64,000 bases of DNA from Semisulcospira habei (Eukaryota > Mollusca > Gastropoda > Semisulcospiridae). Numbering within the stretch: position 1 is the first letter of the stretch; every line of letters starts with the position of its first letter. Position numbers and translations under genes: made by a program. The notes below the pieces were generated by a model. The model was not told the origin of the DNA. It was given only the letters and a program-made list of their open reading frames with translations, and did not search any database. The stretch spans positions 26,402,009-26,466,008 of the forward strand of contig BTPG01000008.1 in NCBI GenBank assembly GCA_036245525.1, written 5' to 3'. Positions 1-11,119 of the stretch are shown here, piece by piece.

Positions 1-18
1 TTATTTGCATGTTGTGAG

Positions 19-82
19 TGTGTGTGCTTTGCTATGATTTTGGACCTTACGGCCGAGTCCAGAGTCACAGCAAAGCACACCC
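19..82. repeat. Palindromic element, family E
   Basis: Foldback whose arms read roughly GTGTGCTTTG...ATTTTGGACC and its complement. The shared core is GATTTTGGACCTTACGGC with its reverse complement, as in the better copies at 29562-29624 and 44220-44284. The arms here have diverged (the right arm reads GAGTCCAGAGTCACAG). Confidence 0.6.
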
Positions 83-253
83 GGCGCTGAAGACTAGGCT
101 TGCGCAAGGTCATTCATACGATTTCTAAAGCCATAAAATTACTGATCCAGGCGGCAGTACCTCAGCGCAATAAAAGGTTTCTGTATTGACACACGCCGGC
201 CGTGCCAGTCGTCCTGCTGAACGCAGAAACACAATAGACTGACGAATACAATT

Positions 254-710
254 GTGCTCGCATTCACATGTACACCCACACGCACGTCAGTACGGAATGC
301 ACACGGACACACAAACACACTGACACACACACACACACGCACCCACACCCAAACACAAGCCGTGTGCCGAGCGCAATCACATGTACACACGCACGCACGC
401 ACGCACGCACGCACATACACGCAAAGCACACACACACACCCAAACACAAGTGTGCGCGCATTCACATGTACACACACACACACACGCGCGCGCGCGCACA
501 CACACACACACGCACACACACATCCAAACACACGTGTGCGCACATTCACGTGTACACACACACACACACTCACACACAGACATACACACACGCACGCACG
601 AACTTAACGGATCCACACACACACGAGCACACACACACACACACACACACCACACACGATCACACGGGCACAGAAACGCTAGAGTGGCACAATCACTCAC
701 ACACACACAC

Positions 711-756
<46 letters not shown>

Positions 757-834
757 GCACAGACTGACACACACACTGGCACACACACTGACACACACAC
801 ACACACACACGATCATACACATATAAGCCAGACT

Positions 835-908
<74 letters not shown>

Positions 909-930
909 ACATCGGTTCAAATGTTAACCG
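254..930. repeat. (CA)n microsatellite cluster with higher-order structure
   Basis: Imperfect CA/CG dinucleotide tract of nearly 700 bp. The phrase CATTCACATGTACAC recurs near 260, 376, 458 and 545, so the array has a longer repeat unit of about 85-115 bp embedded in the dinucleotide run. The many open frames here (His/Thr-rich, Cys/Val-rich) are translations of the repeat, not genes. Confidence 0.95.
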
Positions 931-1105
931 TGATGGTCGAGAATGTACATAGCACAGCGGCGCAGACCACCACTCAGCGGAATTCGGTCTGCCGGGCTAA
1001 TTCTTCCCGTATCTGTCTGCGTTATTTACCTGACCAACAAAACTGACTGGCCAGCAGGAACCCTGTCAACATCATCTGACCAGTAACTACTTGAAACTGA
1101 CACTA

Positions 1106-1189
1106 ATCAGCGGTGCGCTTACTAAGATAGTCCAATGCCGTATACTTATCAGCGGTGCGCTTACTAAGATAGTCCAATGCCGTATACTT
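1106..1189. repeat. Two-copy tandem duplication, 42-bp unit
   Basis: ATCAGCGGTGCGCTTAC... occurs twice in exact tandem. It is a recent local duplication, and no coding function is visible. The rest of 932-1265 holds no recognisable gene. Confidence 0.9.
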
Positions 1190-1265
1190 ATCCAGACGTG
1201 TACTGTTTATCACCGTAACTCCTTACTGATTAGACCAGCAAGCATACGTCACCTGGTCTCAGCCC

Positions 1266-1379
1266 TGTAGCAAAATACCTTCGGGCCGACGTCGGCCGCA
1301 GTGGGCCCGCGCACTGTCGTGCTCGGGCCTACTGCGGCCGATGTCGGTCCACGAACTGACGGCTTTGCTTACAGGGTAC
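1266..1379. repeat. Palindromic element, family B (GC-rich)
   Basis: Arms begin GTAGCAAAA and end TTTGCTTAC, with an interior of CGGGCCGACGTCGGCCGCAG and its complement. Family B foldbacks carry AGTAAGCAAA-like ends and a strongly GC-rich stem. At least ten other copies occur in the window. No open frame is present. Confidence 0.8.
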
Positions 1380-1420
1380 GGACAATTAGGATTCTATGTG
1401 AAGACTAAGGTGCTGAAATG

Positions 1421-1452
1421 TTAACCCTTACTGTCGGTAGCGCTACCGACAG
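1421..1452. repeat. TTAACCC-ended hairpin fragment (family F-like)
   Basis: TTAACCC followed by a perfect 12-bp-arm hairpin, CTGTCGGTAGCG / CGCTACCGACAG. It resembles the left end of the family F element at 30964-31053, but the right terminus is not recognisable. Confidence 0.45.
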
Positions 1453-1724
1453 CCCGGCAACGGTTTTCATTATTGAAGTGGTTTTTGACAAACCTAGCAC
1501 GAGTGCAGATAAACATGAGGTATATCTTGCTAGCTGAATAGTAGTGCTTGATTATCTTGGCTCTCGGCGGGGACGGAGGTCACTGACTCCATCATCTGTA
1601 GCGATTGCGTGACTGAATGGCTGTGTCGCAACTTCAAGTTTCTGAATTTAAAACCGTTTGGCTGTGGACGTGGGACGGGAGAATGTTCTCCCCAACCGTG
1701 CTGCGCGGTAAATGTCTTGACCCC

Positions 1725-1808
1725 TTAACCCCCTGTGTCAGTGCATGCAGCTAGTCAGTGGTACAGTTAACAGCACTGGTGGCTGCATGGCGATGCACAA
1801 GGGGATTA
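1725..1808. repeat. Palindromic element, family H
   Basis: Starts TTAACCCCCTGTG and ends CACAAGGGGATTAT. The inner arms contain GCATGCAGC and GCTGCATGGCGATGC around TACAGTTAACAGCAC. Same family as 62640-62709 and 63545-63609. Confidence 0.65.
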
Positions 1809-3089
1809 TCCCTTTCACTGCCGACGAAAAGTCAGCAGCACCCCACCCAGTGCAAGCGGCACAGATCATCGTGGGTCCCAGCAGCTGCGGGGTCTCATGA
1901 GGATCTATATGTATGCCTCTTGCTGCTTTTTGTATCCGCCGCGGTGTTCCTTGGGGGACGGGGTGGGGTACTTTGGCGAAGAATTACTATATCAACGATT
2001 TCAAATATACAACTGAAGAATTTAGCTCTTCACTGCCGAAAAAATGCGGGGGAAAAATTGAGGGGGATCTGAAACTGCAAGTTTATTATACAGTTAGTCT
2101 CCAGACTCGAGTTTGCACTGCCGTGAACATGTATAGTGAGTATGAACATCGCGCTACTGATTCTACGCCGCAGAGCCGTACGCGTGTTGACAGCCATGGG
2201 TGTCTGGTTTGGGGCTCGGTGGTCGCGATTTATCCCAGCTTAGCGGTAACACTAGCCAGCAAGATACGTACAGATTCTTATGATCTCGCCTACTCCTAGA
2301 CGCGTATGAGCATATGTGACTCTTGCAGCTGTCGACGTTTTAACTGTTTTTTCATCACCGCAACCCGATTAAACTACGTAAACATAGCACCATGAAGGTA
2401 ATTGGACACAGAAATACACGTAGCTTCTCACAAGCCCCCGCACTCTGCGCGGAATTCATGAAGATCTATGCCTCTTGGGGAGTTTTGTCTATGGTTATAG
2501 GCGAACATTGCTAAACAGTGAATGTCATCCGTCTGATGTAAAAACAAGAATATATTTATCCTCGTCAAAGTATGTAGTAACAGTGGAATGAATGTTTATT
2601 GATAGGTTCATTTGTCTCTGTGCACATCAGACGGAACAGAGAAAAACCTTCTGCCGTACCATCTGACGGCAGTTCCCCTGAAAGCCTTCAAGGCTGGCTC
2701 TTGTACAACTCCCAACCCTCCACCAAATAACAGCCATGTCCAAGCGGCCATGTCAGTATTCATAGTTTTAATTTGTAACCTGGCTTTTAAAATTTCTGAG
2801 TTTTCAGAAGTGAACCCGTCCGCATATGCGCCTCAGCAGATCCAACGTTAAATTCCGTCAGTAGTGATCCCGACTCTGTCTTTACCAGAACGAAAGAGGG
2901 GGGTGGGGGGGGGGGGGGGTTGTGTTCATTATAATAATGGTCATTGATGATGGGTTACTGAAAAAGACGTGAAAAGAAACGGCTAAAACAGTGGACGGTG
3001 TTCGCTGGATAGTTCTGGCTTTCTGACTATACACTGGTTTGTACCCATGTTCCTTGGACGTTTGCGGCTTTTTTTTTGCATGGATCAAA
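1809..3089. other. Intergenic sequence without a recognisable gene
   Basis: Contains degraded half copies of family C foldbacks (CATGAGGATCTATATGTATGCCTCTTG near 1897 and ATGAAGATCTATGCCTCTTG near 2458) and a G homopolymer at 2899-2920. Open frames are short and have no splice-site context or recognisable motif. Confidence 0.6.
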
Positions 3090-3328
3090 TTAACCCCTTA
3101 ACTACCAGGGCTAGGGGAACGCTAACCCAGCTGCAAGAGACATAAATACTCATGAGCCCCCGCGAATGCGGGGGCTCATGAGGAGTTATGTCTCTTGCTA
3201 GTCCTGCTTTCTTCATGCCTGCGTTTGGTCCTATTTATATCTGTTTCTTCAAGCGAAAGTTGGTCAGCGTGCAGTGCATTCAGACGCGCAGGAAATTCAG
3301 TCGCGATCATAGCAGCAAAAGAGATTAA
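3090..3328. repeat. TTAA-ended palindromic element, family C
   Basis: Bounded by TTAACCCCTTA on the left and TTAA on the right. The core foldback at 3132-3199 reads TGCAAGAGACATAAATACTC...GCGAATGC... and back to TATGTCTCTTGC, with a perfect CATGAGCCCCCGC/GCGGGGGCTCATG stem. The right spacer ends AGCAGCAAAAGAGATTAA, a degraded form of the usual CAGTAAAGGGGTTAA terminus. It lies about 90 bp downstream (in transcript sense) of the SDR exon at 3420-3639, inside its first intron. Confidence 0.8.
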
Positions 3329-3419
3329 CAAAGATTTCACTGAGAAACACCACTAACCTGCGTCCACTAGCAATGAAGAGATAAAACACGAAAAGATATA
3401 CAAAACTGGCCACACTCAC

Positions 3420-3639
3420 CTGTAATCAACACCGATTTCCCCTTGGGGTCGATAAACTTGACGGGCCGCCTCCAAAACACCGTCAGGTAGGACAGGGCAG
3501 CGACGCCCAGGTAGAACGCAGCTGCCAGGTAAGTCGAGTCCAGCGCGCGTCCGAAGGGCTCCGGACGAACCAGGTACACGTAGACACCAAAGAGGAGGAG
3601 GGAGACACCTACAGTCACTCGAACCAGCGTTTTGGCCAT
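3420..3639 (-). CDS. First exon of an SDR9C-type membrane dehydrogenase gene (paralogue A, partial)
   Basis: Encodes 73 residues beginning MAKTLVRVTVGVSLLLFGVY and ending KGKSVLITG. It has two hydrophobic segments (about residues 5-25 and 36-55) followed by the beta-1 strand and the start of the TGxxxGxG cofactor loop. The last base of the exon is the G of the first glycine codon, followed by a strong GTGAGT donor (phase 1). This architecture and phase are identical to exon 1 of the complete paralogue at 32561-32774. The rest of the gene must lie to the left of base 1, since no further SDR exon is visible at 1-3420. It is transcribed in the same direction as, and just downstream of, the complete copy, so the locus is a tandem array. 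The substrate (steroid, retinoid or hydroxy acid) cannot be deduced. Confidence 0.85.
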
Positions 3640-3861
3640 GGTGGTCAGGATGACGGGAGACCGGGACGAGTCAGTTATCTCATTGAGTTGTCAGTCAGTG
3701 TTCAGTTCAGTTGCGGTAGAGAGGAATGCGGCACGGTTAGGTGATGTTACTTGTTCGTTCGCCTTCAGTTGACTGAAGCGAAAGTGAAGGTAGAGCACTC
3801 GGTCAGTGGTAGCAGCGGGGCTGTGCACTGTTTGGGTGACCGGCGTGTTACTGAAAAAGCA

Positions 3862-3930
3862 CACATAGTTAGTTAGTTAGTTAGTATTGGGGCCGTTTAA
3901 CGCCGAGCAGGCGACTAATGCCATCTCACG
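3862..3930 (-). repeat. SINE 3'-end fragment, GTTAAAC/AACTAAC type
   Basis: On the minus strand it reads CCGCCGTGAGATGGCATTAGTCGCCTGCTCGGCGTTAAAC followed by an (AACT)n tail. The same terminal piece occurs at 15420-15482 and 45190-45252 (plus strand) and in part at 52384-52412. The tetranucleotide tail suggests retroposition. Confidence 0.65.
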
Positions 3931-5917
3931 GCGGTAGCACCTTTAGTATTTTAGTATAGCCGTTTAGCACTGACAGGATAGACGGTCATCGACTTTATTC
4001 TGAAAGAGGGCCGTAAGATCCAAAATCACAGACCAGCCGCACAGACATAGACTCGTAGAGACTAAAATTGCTGTCAATTCAAGTTTTCAGTCAGTAATTC
4101 CAATCAGTTCTGGTGCCGCACTGAGTGCGCTGATGTGATCCGCCTAATAAGCAAAACGTAATCGGGCCCCGGAACATCAGTCGTCCGCCCAGTCGCTAAC
4201 CAGAGCACGGGCCCGGGGATCTTCAGTTTTGCTCAGTGCTCGGGAGTCCTGATACTAATCCTGAAGACTGAAATCAGACCCGAAACTAAGTACTAGGTAT
4301 TGACGCCGGAAGAATCTGTGCGGCACTCAGCCACAACATTACTCTCAGTCGGATTAACCTCATCACTGCCGAGAAAATGCATCGTCCAACTGCAAGAGGT
4401 ATAGATCCTCATGAGCCCCCGCAGTCGCGGGGGCTCATGAGGATCTATACCTCTTGCTCAACTGATAAAACCACTTTGCATCTATGTTTCGGCTTTGACT
4501 TGACGTCGGTGACGTGTGGGGGCGATGTTTGGCGGCGTTGACGGCTGAATTTACAGTTATTTCAAAAACAGTCTGCGTTCACTGGCAGTGAATGGGTGAA
4601 ACGGCACTGTACAGCGCACTTACTTTATGCTGAACAACAGCCAGGAGCTCTGGAATTAACGTCCGCCAGTAAGACTCAGTTGTGGCTCAGTCTTTACGGT
4701 CGGCCGCGGCCTCTAGATCTACGAGCACAGGTGTGCTTCGTTACTTTAACTGACTTCTGATGAACGTGAAAACTGCACTAGTCTAAATCGCTGAGTCTAG
4801 GATGCAAGCCGCATGTATACACACCAGCTGTTCTTCACTATCTCCGCACTGACTTTAAAAATGCACTGTCAATGCAGGCTCAGTATTTCGCGGCCTGCTC
4901 CTCTCGCACTGTCGCATATGAGATTGTAGTAGCCTGTTTCGCTCACTCTCTTTCTCTCTCCTAGATATTAGACGAGGCCCATAGAGACACTGAGATCCCT
5001 AAGAACGTTCGCTGACACCCGCAATAACAAGTGGCGGTGCGTTCACACTGACAAGCAACACTTACTGAAGTAGGGGAAGCGGCCAGTCTATAGTTGGGTG
5101 CTCAGTGGCACGGGAACAGCTGGACTCGCGCGCTTCCCAGCCTGACTCCTCCCACTGTGTGATGGCAGTGTACGGCGGTTCAGACCTCGCGTGGTGGCCT
5201 CGGTGTTACAATGAACGTAATAGATTTAAAGCCTCACTGATTTCTTTCTGTCAAAGAAAATTAAGGAGGAAATAAGCAAGAGGCATCGATTCTCAGGAGC
5301 CCCTGCGATCTCGATAGTTTTAATGTACTATTTTAAACGACCCCCGGAAAGCCGCTTTTTTTTCCCCTAAATAGAAACTTAAGGAAGAAGAAATCATACT
5401 AAGCATGGGAAGAAAATCAACCAGTTTTTACGAACACTTGAAGAGGCACAGCCTTCTGTCTTGAGTCCCTGTAGGCTGAAGGGGCTCATGAGAATCTCTT
5501 CCTCCCGGCACTGCAAGAGCTCACGAGAAGCTATGCCTCTTGCAGATGGAAAGAGTTGTCTTACAGAATGTGTCAGTAGGGTTTACAGGCTCCTTCGAAG
5601 ATGGCCCAGTTATGATTTGACACTGATTCTCCGCTGACAAAAATTATCGCGGCTATGCGACATAAAAACTAACCCTTGCCGTCAACAAGCAACGATTATC
5701 ATGACCCCTCCAGACTGCCGAGGCTTATGAAACTCTGCGCTTTTTTGCTGATCTTGGCTGTGGAACTATTTCACCGTGAGACTGCGTCTCAAGTCAAGTG
5801 CTTTCCTCGCAAATACACTTTGTGCACAGTGGTTTTACTGTGCCAGCCAGATTATGAAAGGGGCGTATGTTTCAGTGTTTGTAATGAATTCTTCAACCAA
5901 AACGCCCTTCCGGCATC
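3931..5917. other. Intergenic sequence with foldback relics
   Basis: Apart from the family C copy at 4391-4457, it holds an E half arm (4009-4045, GGCCGTAAGATCCAAAATCACAGACC) and a degraded C copy at 5480-5545. No open frame shows splice sites or family motifs. Putative promoter sequence of the SDR gene starting at 3639 would lie at the left end, but no clear TATA box or initiator is visible. Confidence 0.5.
4391..4457. repeat. Palindromic element core, family C
   Basis: Near-perfect foldback TGCAAGAGGTATAGATCCTC / GAGGATCTATACCTCTTGC, with CATGAGCCCCCGC and its complement next to the loop. TTAACCTCATCACTGCC at 4353 looks like the left terminus. The right terminus has decayed to CACTGGCAGTGAATGGGTG near 4579. 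Confidence 0.8.
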
Positions 5918-5985
5918 TGCAAGAGGCATAGATTCTCATGAGCCCCTGCATTCGCAGAGGCTCATGAGAATCTATGCCTCTTGCT
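5918..5985. repeat. Palindromic element core, family C
   Basis: TGCAAGAGGCATAGATTCTC stem with its complement GAGAATCTATGCCTCTTGC. The loop region is GCATTCGC. Arm identity is close to perfect. Confidence 0.85.
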
Positions 5986-6186
5986 GATCAAAAAAAGCTT
6001 CAGTTGATTCCTTAGACCAAGGTTGTTCTCTGATCTTAAAACGCGCACGGGACTCAAGAGTACATAGCTTCCGCATCGAAACCGAGTAGGCCCTACTGAC
6101 GCGGAGTCAGTTTATTAATCCATTCACAGGCAATGACCTCAGTACATAATATAATTTTGTGCTGGCGGTCTGCAATTTGAACGTTT

Positions 6187-6232
6187 ACGTGCTCCCGGTA
6201 AGGGCCAAAATCACAGACCAGCACACACATAA
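6187..6232. repeat. Half copy of family E
   Basis: GGGCCAAAATCACAGACCAGCACACA is one arm of the family E foldback, with no matching opposite arm next to it. Confidence 0.55.
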
Positions 6233-6608
6233 AGAGTCTGATCAGTGAACTCGGCTCAAATGTTCTCTTTTTTTGTGCGGCGTCCCGGCGTGACGCGATA
6301 GCCACAGTCTATATTTCGCGCTTTCGAAATGCTGACTCAGTGGCGACACTGACAAAACTACTAAATGACTCAGCTTTGAAAATATCGTCAACTGATTTTT
6401 TTTTAACAGAAAGTTGCCTTAGGAAATATTTCGGCAGGTTTAGTTTAATACACGTGTTTGAGGCCGCTCATCCTAAACACCTTCCATTGTCGTTGACTGC
6501 ACCCGAGTTGTTTGGAGTCCGGGGCCTCCTCAATTAAACCGGACAGACCTAACTACGGGATCTTCTTTCCTAGGCTCTGATACTGAAGTAGATGTATAAG
6601 TAAAAAAA

Positions 6609-6674
6609 GCAAGAGGCAATATATTCTCAAGACCCCCTGCGATTGCAGGGGCTCTTGAGAATCTATGCCTCTTT
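6609..6674. repeat. Palindromic element core, family C
   Basis: GCAAGAGGCAATATATTCTC with GAGAATCTATGCCTCTT. The central stem is altered to CAAGACCCCCTGC / GCAGGGGCTCTTG, keeping partial complementarity. Confidence 0.8.
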
Positions 6675-6797
6675 CGGGTGGTTAGATATGGGTAGCTAGG
6701 CGGAACGGCTTGAATCGCTGAGATTAATTTAATTATGAATTGCATGTCCTTTACAGTATGGCCGTCGCACCTTACGGCCAGGGACTAACTCAAATGG

Positions 6798-6975
6798 TTA
6801 ACCCGTTTAGTGGCCCCAGGACCTGCAGCAAGAGATGGACTGATCATGATAATTCAAGGACAGTGCCAGATGAGCTTGACGCCTGAAGGCAAAGTCCCCT
6901 GCAACTGGTACACAGTCGTTAGGCAACACCTCCAAAATTTGAGAGAAACGGGAGCTTGGGGCTAAAAGGGGTTAA
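6798..6975. repeat. TTAA-ended palindromic element, family A (internally deleted)
   Basis: Left end TTAACCCGTTTAG and right end CTAAAAGGGGTTAA. It keeps the family A phrases TGATAATTCAAGG, GTGCCAGATGAGCTTG and TCGTTAGGCAACACCTCC. The complementary right stem is missing, so this copy cannot fold into the full hairpin. Confidence 0.8.
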
Positions 6976-7908
6976 GAACTGAACTGTAGGTCACGTTATA
7001 TATTTACATTTGGCTATTTGAGGCAGTGCAAGGACCGGTGTTTTTAAAAATAATTTTTGTACTATAATGTAGCTTGCATATGGCAGTGTACAAATTTAAA
7101 GCTTTTAGCCTCAGTATGATATGGGTCAAGGTAATTAAGGGTTCATAGGAGCTCGCAGTATCTCATACATAAATGTTCCTACTATGTCGCTCAATAATGC
7201 TGGAAAAAAAGGGTTAACCCATTCGCGCATCCGGATGCGTCTGGCCGCGAATGAGTTAACGTAGTTTGTGAAGTTTGATTGTCGTTAAATCAAAGACTTT
7301 TCTGGACTTCTTCTCCGTGGCAGAGGAGAGTTCCACCAATTCGCGGGTGCGGCAGCGGCAGTACTGAGAAAACTTCTGTTAGTATGTGTGCTAGTCACAT
7401 GGTTTGTGAAATGTGAAGAAGGGTAGAACGGTCTTAGATGAGGCCGCAAGACATGCAACCCTGTGCGCGTTCACTGACTACGATGGTAGTTTTTGAAAAG
7501 ACTCGGCGTAGACAAGTCTTAGTTGAGGCCGCAAGACTATTAAGATTGAAAATCCGTCGTATTGGCAAAGCGGTGTTAACAATCGAGAGCCGAGCGGCAG
7601 AGTCGCCTGAACTCGCGTAGGGTCCCTAGCCCTGTGGTTTGTCGTACTTATCATCCTTTGACTGAATTACCACTCCGGGAAAAAAACCAGCAGGTGCGCT
7701 TCTGGTGCGTCGAGTCCTAGCGGAAGGGCAGAATGTCCGGCTGGTGATGAAATATTTACAAGAACTGATTCCTCTGCCGGAAAATCGACTGCCGCTGAAC
7801 AAGTTCACGAAGTACCGGGGACGAGGCCCGCCGCAGTGTCCTTGCATTAGATAATCTTGCGCCGGAAAGACAAGGGACTTGATTGAAAAACTCGTTTCTC
7901 ACCGTAGC
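6976..7908. other. Intergenic sequence
   Basis: No gene seen. A short TTAA-bounded hairpin lies at 7214-7259 (TTAACCCATTCGCG...CGCGAATGAGTTAA). Otherwise only scattered short open frames without motifs. Confidence 0.5.
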
Positions 7909-8010
7909 CAGCGCGCAAAAGTCCATCGGGCCGACATCGGCCGCTGTTGGCCCGCGCACGTCAGTGCGCGGGCCAGCAGCGGCCGATATCGGTCCGATGG
8001 ACTTTTGAGC
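7909..8010. repeat. Palindromic element, family B
   Basis: CAAAAGTCCATCGGGCCGAC and its complement flank a GCGCAC-rich centre. Arms are about 45 bp with few mismatches. Confidence 0.85.
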
Positions 8011-8410
8011 CGGCTGGGCGTGTATCGAAGTACTCGGTGCGGTGTCCCGATCTCCTGCAGTCTGGTCCACTTAGAACAGAGGAAATCGGTACCGTGTTTT
8101 GATACACATCAAGTCGTCAGTGAATAGCGTGTACGTCCGTCGACCCAGAACTGTTTGTGGCGAAGGATAGGTTATGTTGATAATAAATGTATCTGGAACA
8201 CTGATGCTCATCGCGGGAAATATATCAATGCGACAATCACAATCCCGCCTGAGTGTCCTCGCTCTGAGGCTGAAAGATAATGCTAAAATACGAATGAGCG
8301 TTAGCGTGCACCCTCGTAAATGAAAAATACCCAACCTCCCCTCTAAAACAAAACCTGAACAAACCCAAAAACAAAAGAAAACAAAACAAAACTTGCAAAC
8401 ATACTCCTCC

Positions 8411-8413
<3 letters not shown>

Positions 8414-8494
<81 letters not shown>
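8414..8494. repeat. (AC)n microsatellite
   Basis: About 40 uninterrupted AC repeats. The overlapping Cys/Val reading frame on the minus strand is a repeat artefact. The sequence from 8500 to 9355 beyond it holds no recognisable gene. Confidence 0.98.
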
Positions 8495-8495
<1 letters not shown>

Positions 8496-9357
8496 GTGCT
8501 GACACAAGCACACGAAAAAAAAAAATCCCTGCTTAGATCCGTTTACGTTTTGGTCAAAATGTATGCGTGTCGAGTCTTTTCATTATGCGGTGATGAGGAT
8601 TTTCTGTAGAGCTACAGCTTCCAGATATCGACAGAAAATGTTGGGTTTTAAAAAAAAAAAATCAAACTGAGGAGGGGACCACAGAAAAGAATGATTTCTC
8701 ACGAACATGTCACTTACAATGTTGCATGCGATCACTTACAAAGTTGCATGCGAACATTATCGTCGTGTTACAAACAACAAAACAAAATAAAACAAATTCA
8801 TCCACAACGCTAAAACTATCACGGGAAATCGACTAATGATAATATTTGCGATCCCTCTCGTTCTGCGACTTAAATGTTGATCGCATCTGTTACCTTAGCT
8901 TTGTATTCGTTTTGCACGGCCAGTCAGGTCGTGGCTGTGATCGCTGGTTGTGGTAGCAGTTCCCACGAAAGTCTGCTGCTCATTCATGAATTAACTTCCA
9001 TGCTGAGTCCACTTCTTATCGAGATTTGCTCAGGAAGGATATGCCGCCTTATTTTCCTGTTGTGTAGTCATTGCGTCAGAACTTGGACCAGTCACACATA
9101 GAGCACGGAACTTTAATGACTTTCCGTCAGCCGGCACCAGTGTATTTTGGATCCGTAATGAGTTTTCGCATCCGCGTTAGTGTGTCTTTATGAATGGTAG
9201 TGGTGTGTAATCTTACACAGCCTGAAACGCGTGACCCGACGCCAGACTGCCCCAGCGCAGTAGTCATGTCTCACCAGTGTCCAGGCGCAGGCACGCAGCG
9301 ACCGTAATAACTTGTTGTGGTGGTGATAAGACACTGGCATCACTGTGCTACCAATAT

Positions 9358-9420
9358 GCAAGAGGCATAGATCCCCATGAACCCCCGTGACTGCGGGGGC
9401 TCATGAGGATCTATGCCACA
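9358..9420. repeat. Palindromic element core, family C
   Basis: GCAAGAGGCATAGATCCCCATGA...GCGGGGGCTCATGAGGATCTATGCC. The last bases of the right arm are replaced (CACATC instead of CTCTTGC). Confidence 0.8.
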
Positions 9421-9750
9421 TCTGGTCCTGTTTATGTCAATGTTCCAACAGCGGACTGATAGCCATCGAGCATGGCATATTAATTGATTCAGTGCTGCAA
9501 ACGGCTGTTTACAGAGGCATAGGCCTATCGTTTACAAATTTAATGCGTCATGTAGCTGTCGTTTATTGATTCTATTTGCGCTGATCGGCAAGTATTTCAC
9601 GGGGAACGTGGCAGTTTTAGGATGGGTTCCGGCTTTTGATATCAGACTAGGTAATAATGTTATTTGTATGTGGCGCATGCACTCATGCACACACGCGACA
9701 CACACACACAGCGCACGCACGAAAGCACGGACCGAAACACACACGCACAC

Positions 9751-9979
9751 CAGGGGCGGATCTGGGGAGAGGGGTTTCCAGGGGTTCTGCCCCCCCCCCC
9801 ACCTGAAATTTTTTAAAATGCTATGACAAAGTCCCTTTTTGGGGAGTTTGGACCCGACCCCCCCCCCCCCCCCACCCCAACGTTAAAAAATTTGGCGAGT
9901 TTTCACACACGTATTTTGTATCAGGTTGAAGGTCCCAACCCGCAAAACCGCTCCCCTCGAGGTAAATGATCCTCCCCTG
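9751..9979. mobile_element. hAT-like non-autonomous element, copy 1
   Basis: Terminal repeats CAGGGGCGGATC and GATCCTCCCCTG bound a G/C-homopolymer-rich interior containing AAATTTTTTAAAATGCTATGACAAAGT. A second copy at 10731-10907 shares the ends and interior. CAGGGGCGGATC-type ends are typical of hAT elements. The 8-bp target duplication cannot be confirmed because the site is within a CA repeat. Confidence 0.6.
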
Positions 9980-10006
9980 CACACACCCGTCTCTCACACA
10001 CACGCA

Positions 10007-10166
10007 TGCGGAGCTGATGGTGGTAGAGTGTTTGAGTCTCGTCCAGAAAGGTCGTGGGTTCGAACCCAGTTGGAGTGAAAATTGTACATACCTCTTTCCC
10101 GGCGGTGCCCCGTCTTTGAAATCATCTTCAAGGTGGAGAAATGACGTTAAGTCCTACACGGCTTAA
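10007..10166 (+). mobile_element. tRNA-derived SINE, family b
   Basis: The head shows an A-box-like TGGTGGTAGAGTG and a B-box GGTTCGAACCC 30-odd bases further on, followed by a body with TCAAGGTGGAGAAATGACGTTAAGTCC. A diverged copy on the minus strand at 33038-33195 shares head and body. No cloverleaf stems good enough for a functional tRNA are seen. Confidence 0.65.
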
Positions 10167-10189
10167 AGCTCTAATCGTTTAATGTTTTA

Positions 10190-10220
10190 ACACACAGTAA
10201 ACTCACACAAATACTCAGAT

Positions 10221-10290
<70 letters not shown>

Positions 10291-10398
10291 CACACAAGCA
10301 CGCGCACACGCTCACGCAAATACTCAGATAAACACGTGCGCGCGCGCACACACACACACTCACGCAAATACTCAGATAAACACGCGCGCACACACACA

Positions 10399-10436
<38 letters not shown>

Positions 10437-10437
10437 A
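10190..10437. repeat. (AC)n microsatellite with embedded unit
   Basis: The phrase AAATACTCAGATAAACAC recurs three times (about 10208, 10318, 10368), separated by AC runs, indicating block duplication of AC repeat plus unique sequence. Confidence 0.95.
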
Positions 10438-10680
10438 CAGTGCTGGTCGGCTGATCGGTCAGTCAGTCAGTGTGGCAATCAAATGGCTAATGGCAAACTC
10501 ATGTACCGTTTATTCCCACATGTCCCAAGTGTGTCACTCCATCAGGGTTTAGAAGCGGTAGGACTAGCTAGTCTCATGCCGCGCTACAGAGAGACAACGA
10601 CGCATGACTGATACTACTTTGCTTTGATACAGCACAACCTGTTTTGTGCAGCCAGCTTTTTTGCCATAAAAGGTGGTCCT

Positions 10681-11098
10681 AACCCCTTGGGTGCCGGGAC
10701 AAGGCGAACGCTACCTGTCTGCAAGAACAGGGGCGGATCTTTGGGGGGAGGGGGATTACAGGGGTTCAGGACCCCCCCCTACCGGCCAAAATTCTTTAAA
10801 ATGCTATAACAAAGTTCCTTTTGGGGGTGTTTGGACCCCCTCCCAACCACTTCTTGTTTGATATTTGGGACCCCCCCTCCCCCTGAGGTAAATGATCCGC
10901 CTATGAAGAGACATAAATTCTCATGAGCCCCCCGCGAATGCGGGGGCTCATGAGAATTTATGTCTCTTGTTAACTTTTTTTTTTAACCTTTTATGTCCCA
11001 TTTACATTTGTTTTTCTTCACGCGAATGTCAGTCGGTCAGTGTGCGGTCGTGTCAGACGCCAAAACTGATTTGCGATCACTGGCAGCGAAGGGGTTAA
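10681..11098. repeat. Family C element with nested hAT-like insertion
   Basis: The left end TAACCCCTTGGGTGCCGGG and the right end GGCAGCGAAGGGGTTAA match family C. The core foldback is at about 10908-10972. The left spacer is split after CTGCAAGAA by the element at 10731-10907, with AAGAGACATAAA resuming behind it. The family C element is therefore older than the hAT-like insertion. Confidence 0.75.
10731..10907. mobile_element. hAT-like non-autonomous element, copy 2
   Basis: Shares CAGGGGCGGATCT at the left, AAATTCTTTAAAATGCTATAACAAAGT inside and GTAAATGATCCGCC at the right with the copy at 9751-9979. It is inserted in a family C palindrome. Confidence 0.6.
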
Positions 11099-11119
11099 AA
11101 GACAGGTACTCTCTGTCGA

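Noticed and set aside
139..927. Overlapping His/Thr-rich and Cys/Val-rich open frames up to 219 codons
   Set aside because: Pure translation of the CA/GT microsatellite in several frames on both strands. No start context, splice sites or non-repeat sequence.
1..3419. Remaining exons of SDR paralogue A
   Set aside because: Searched by eye for GxxxGxG, NNAG or YxxxK on the minus strand without success. They must lie outside the window.
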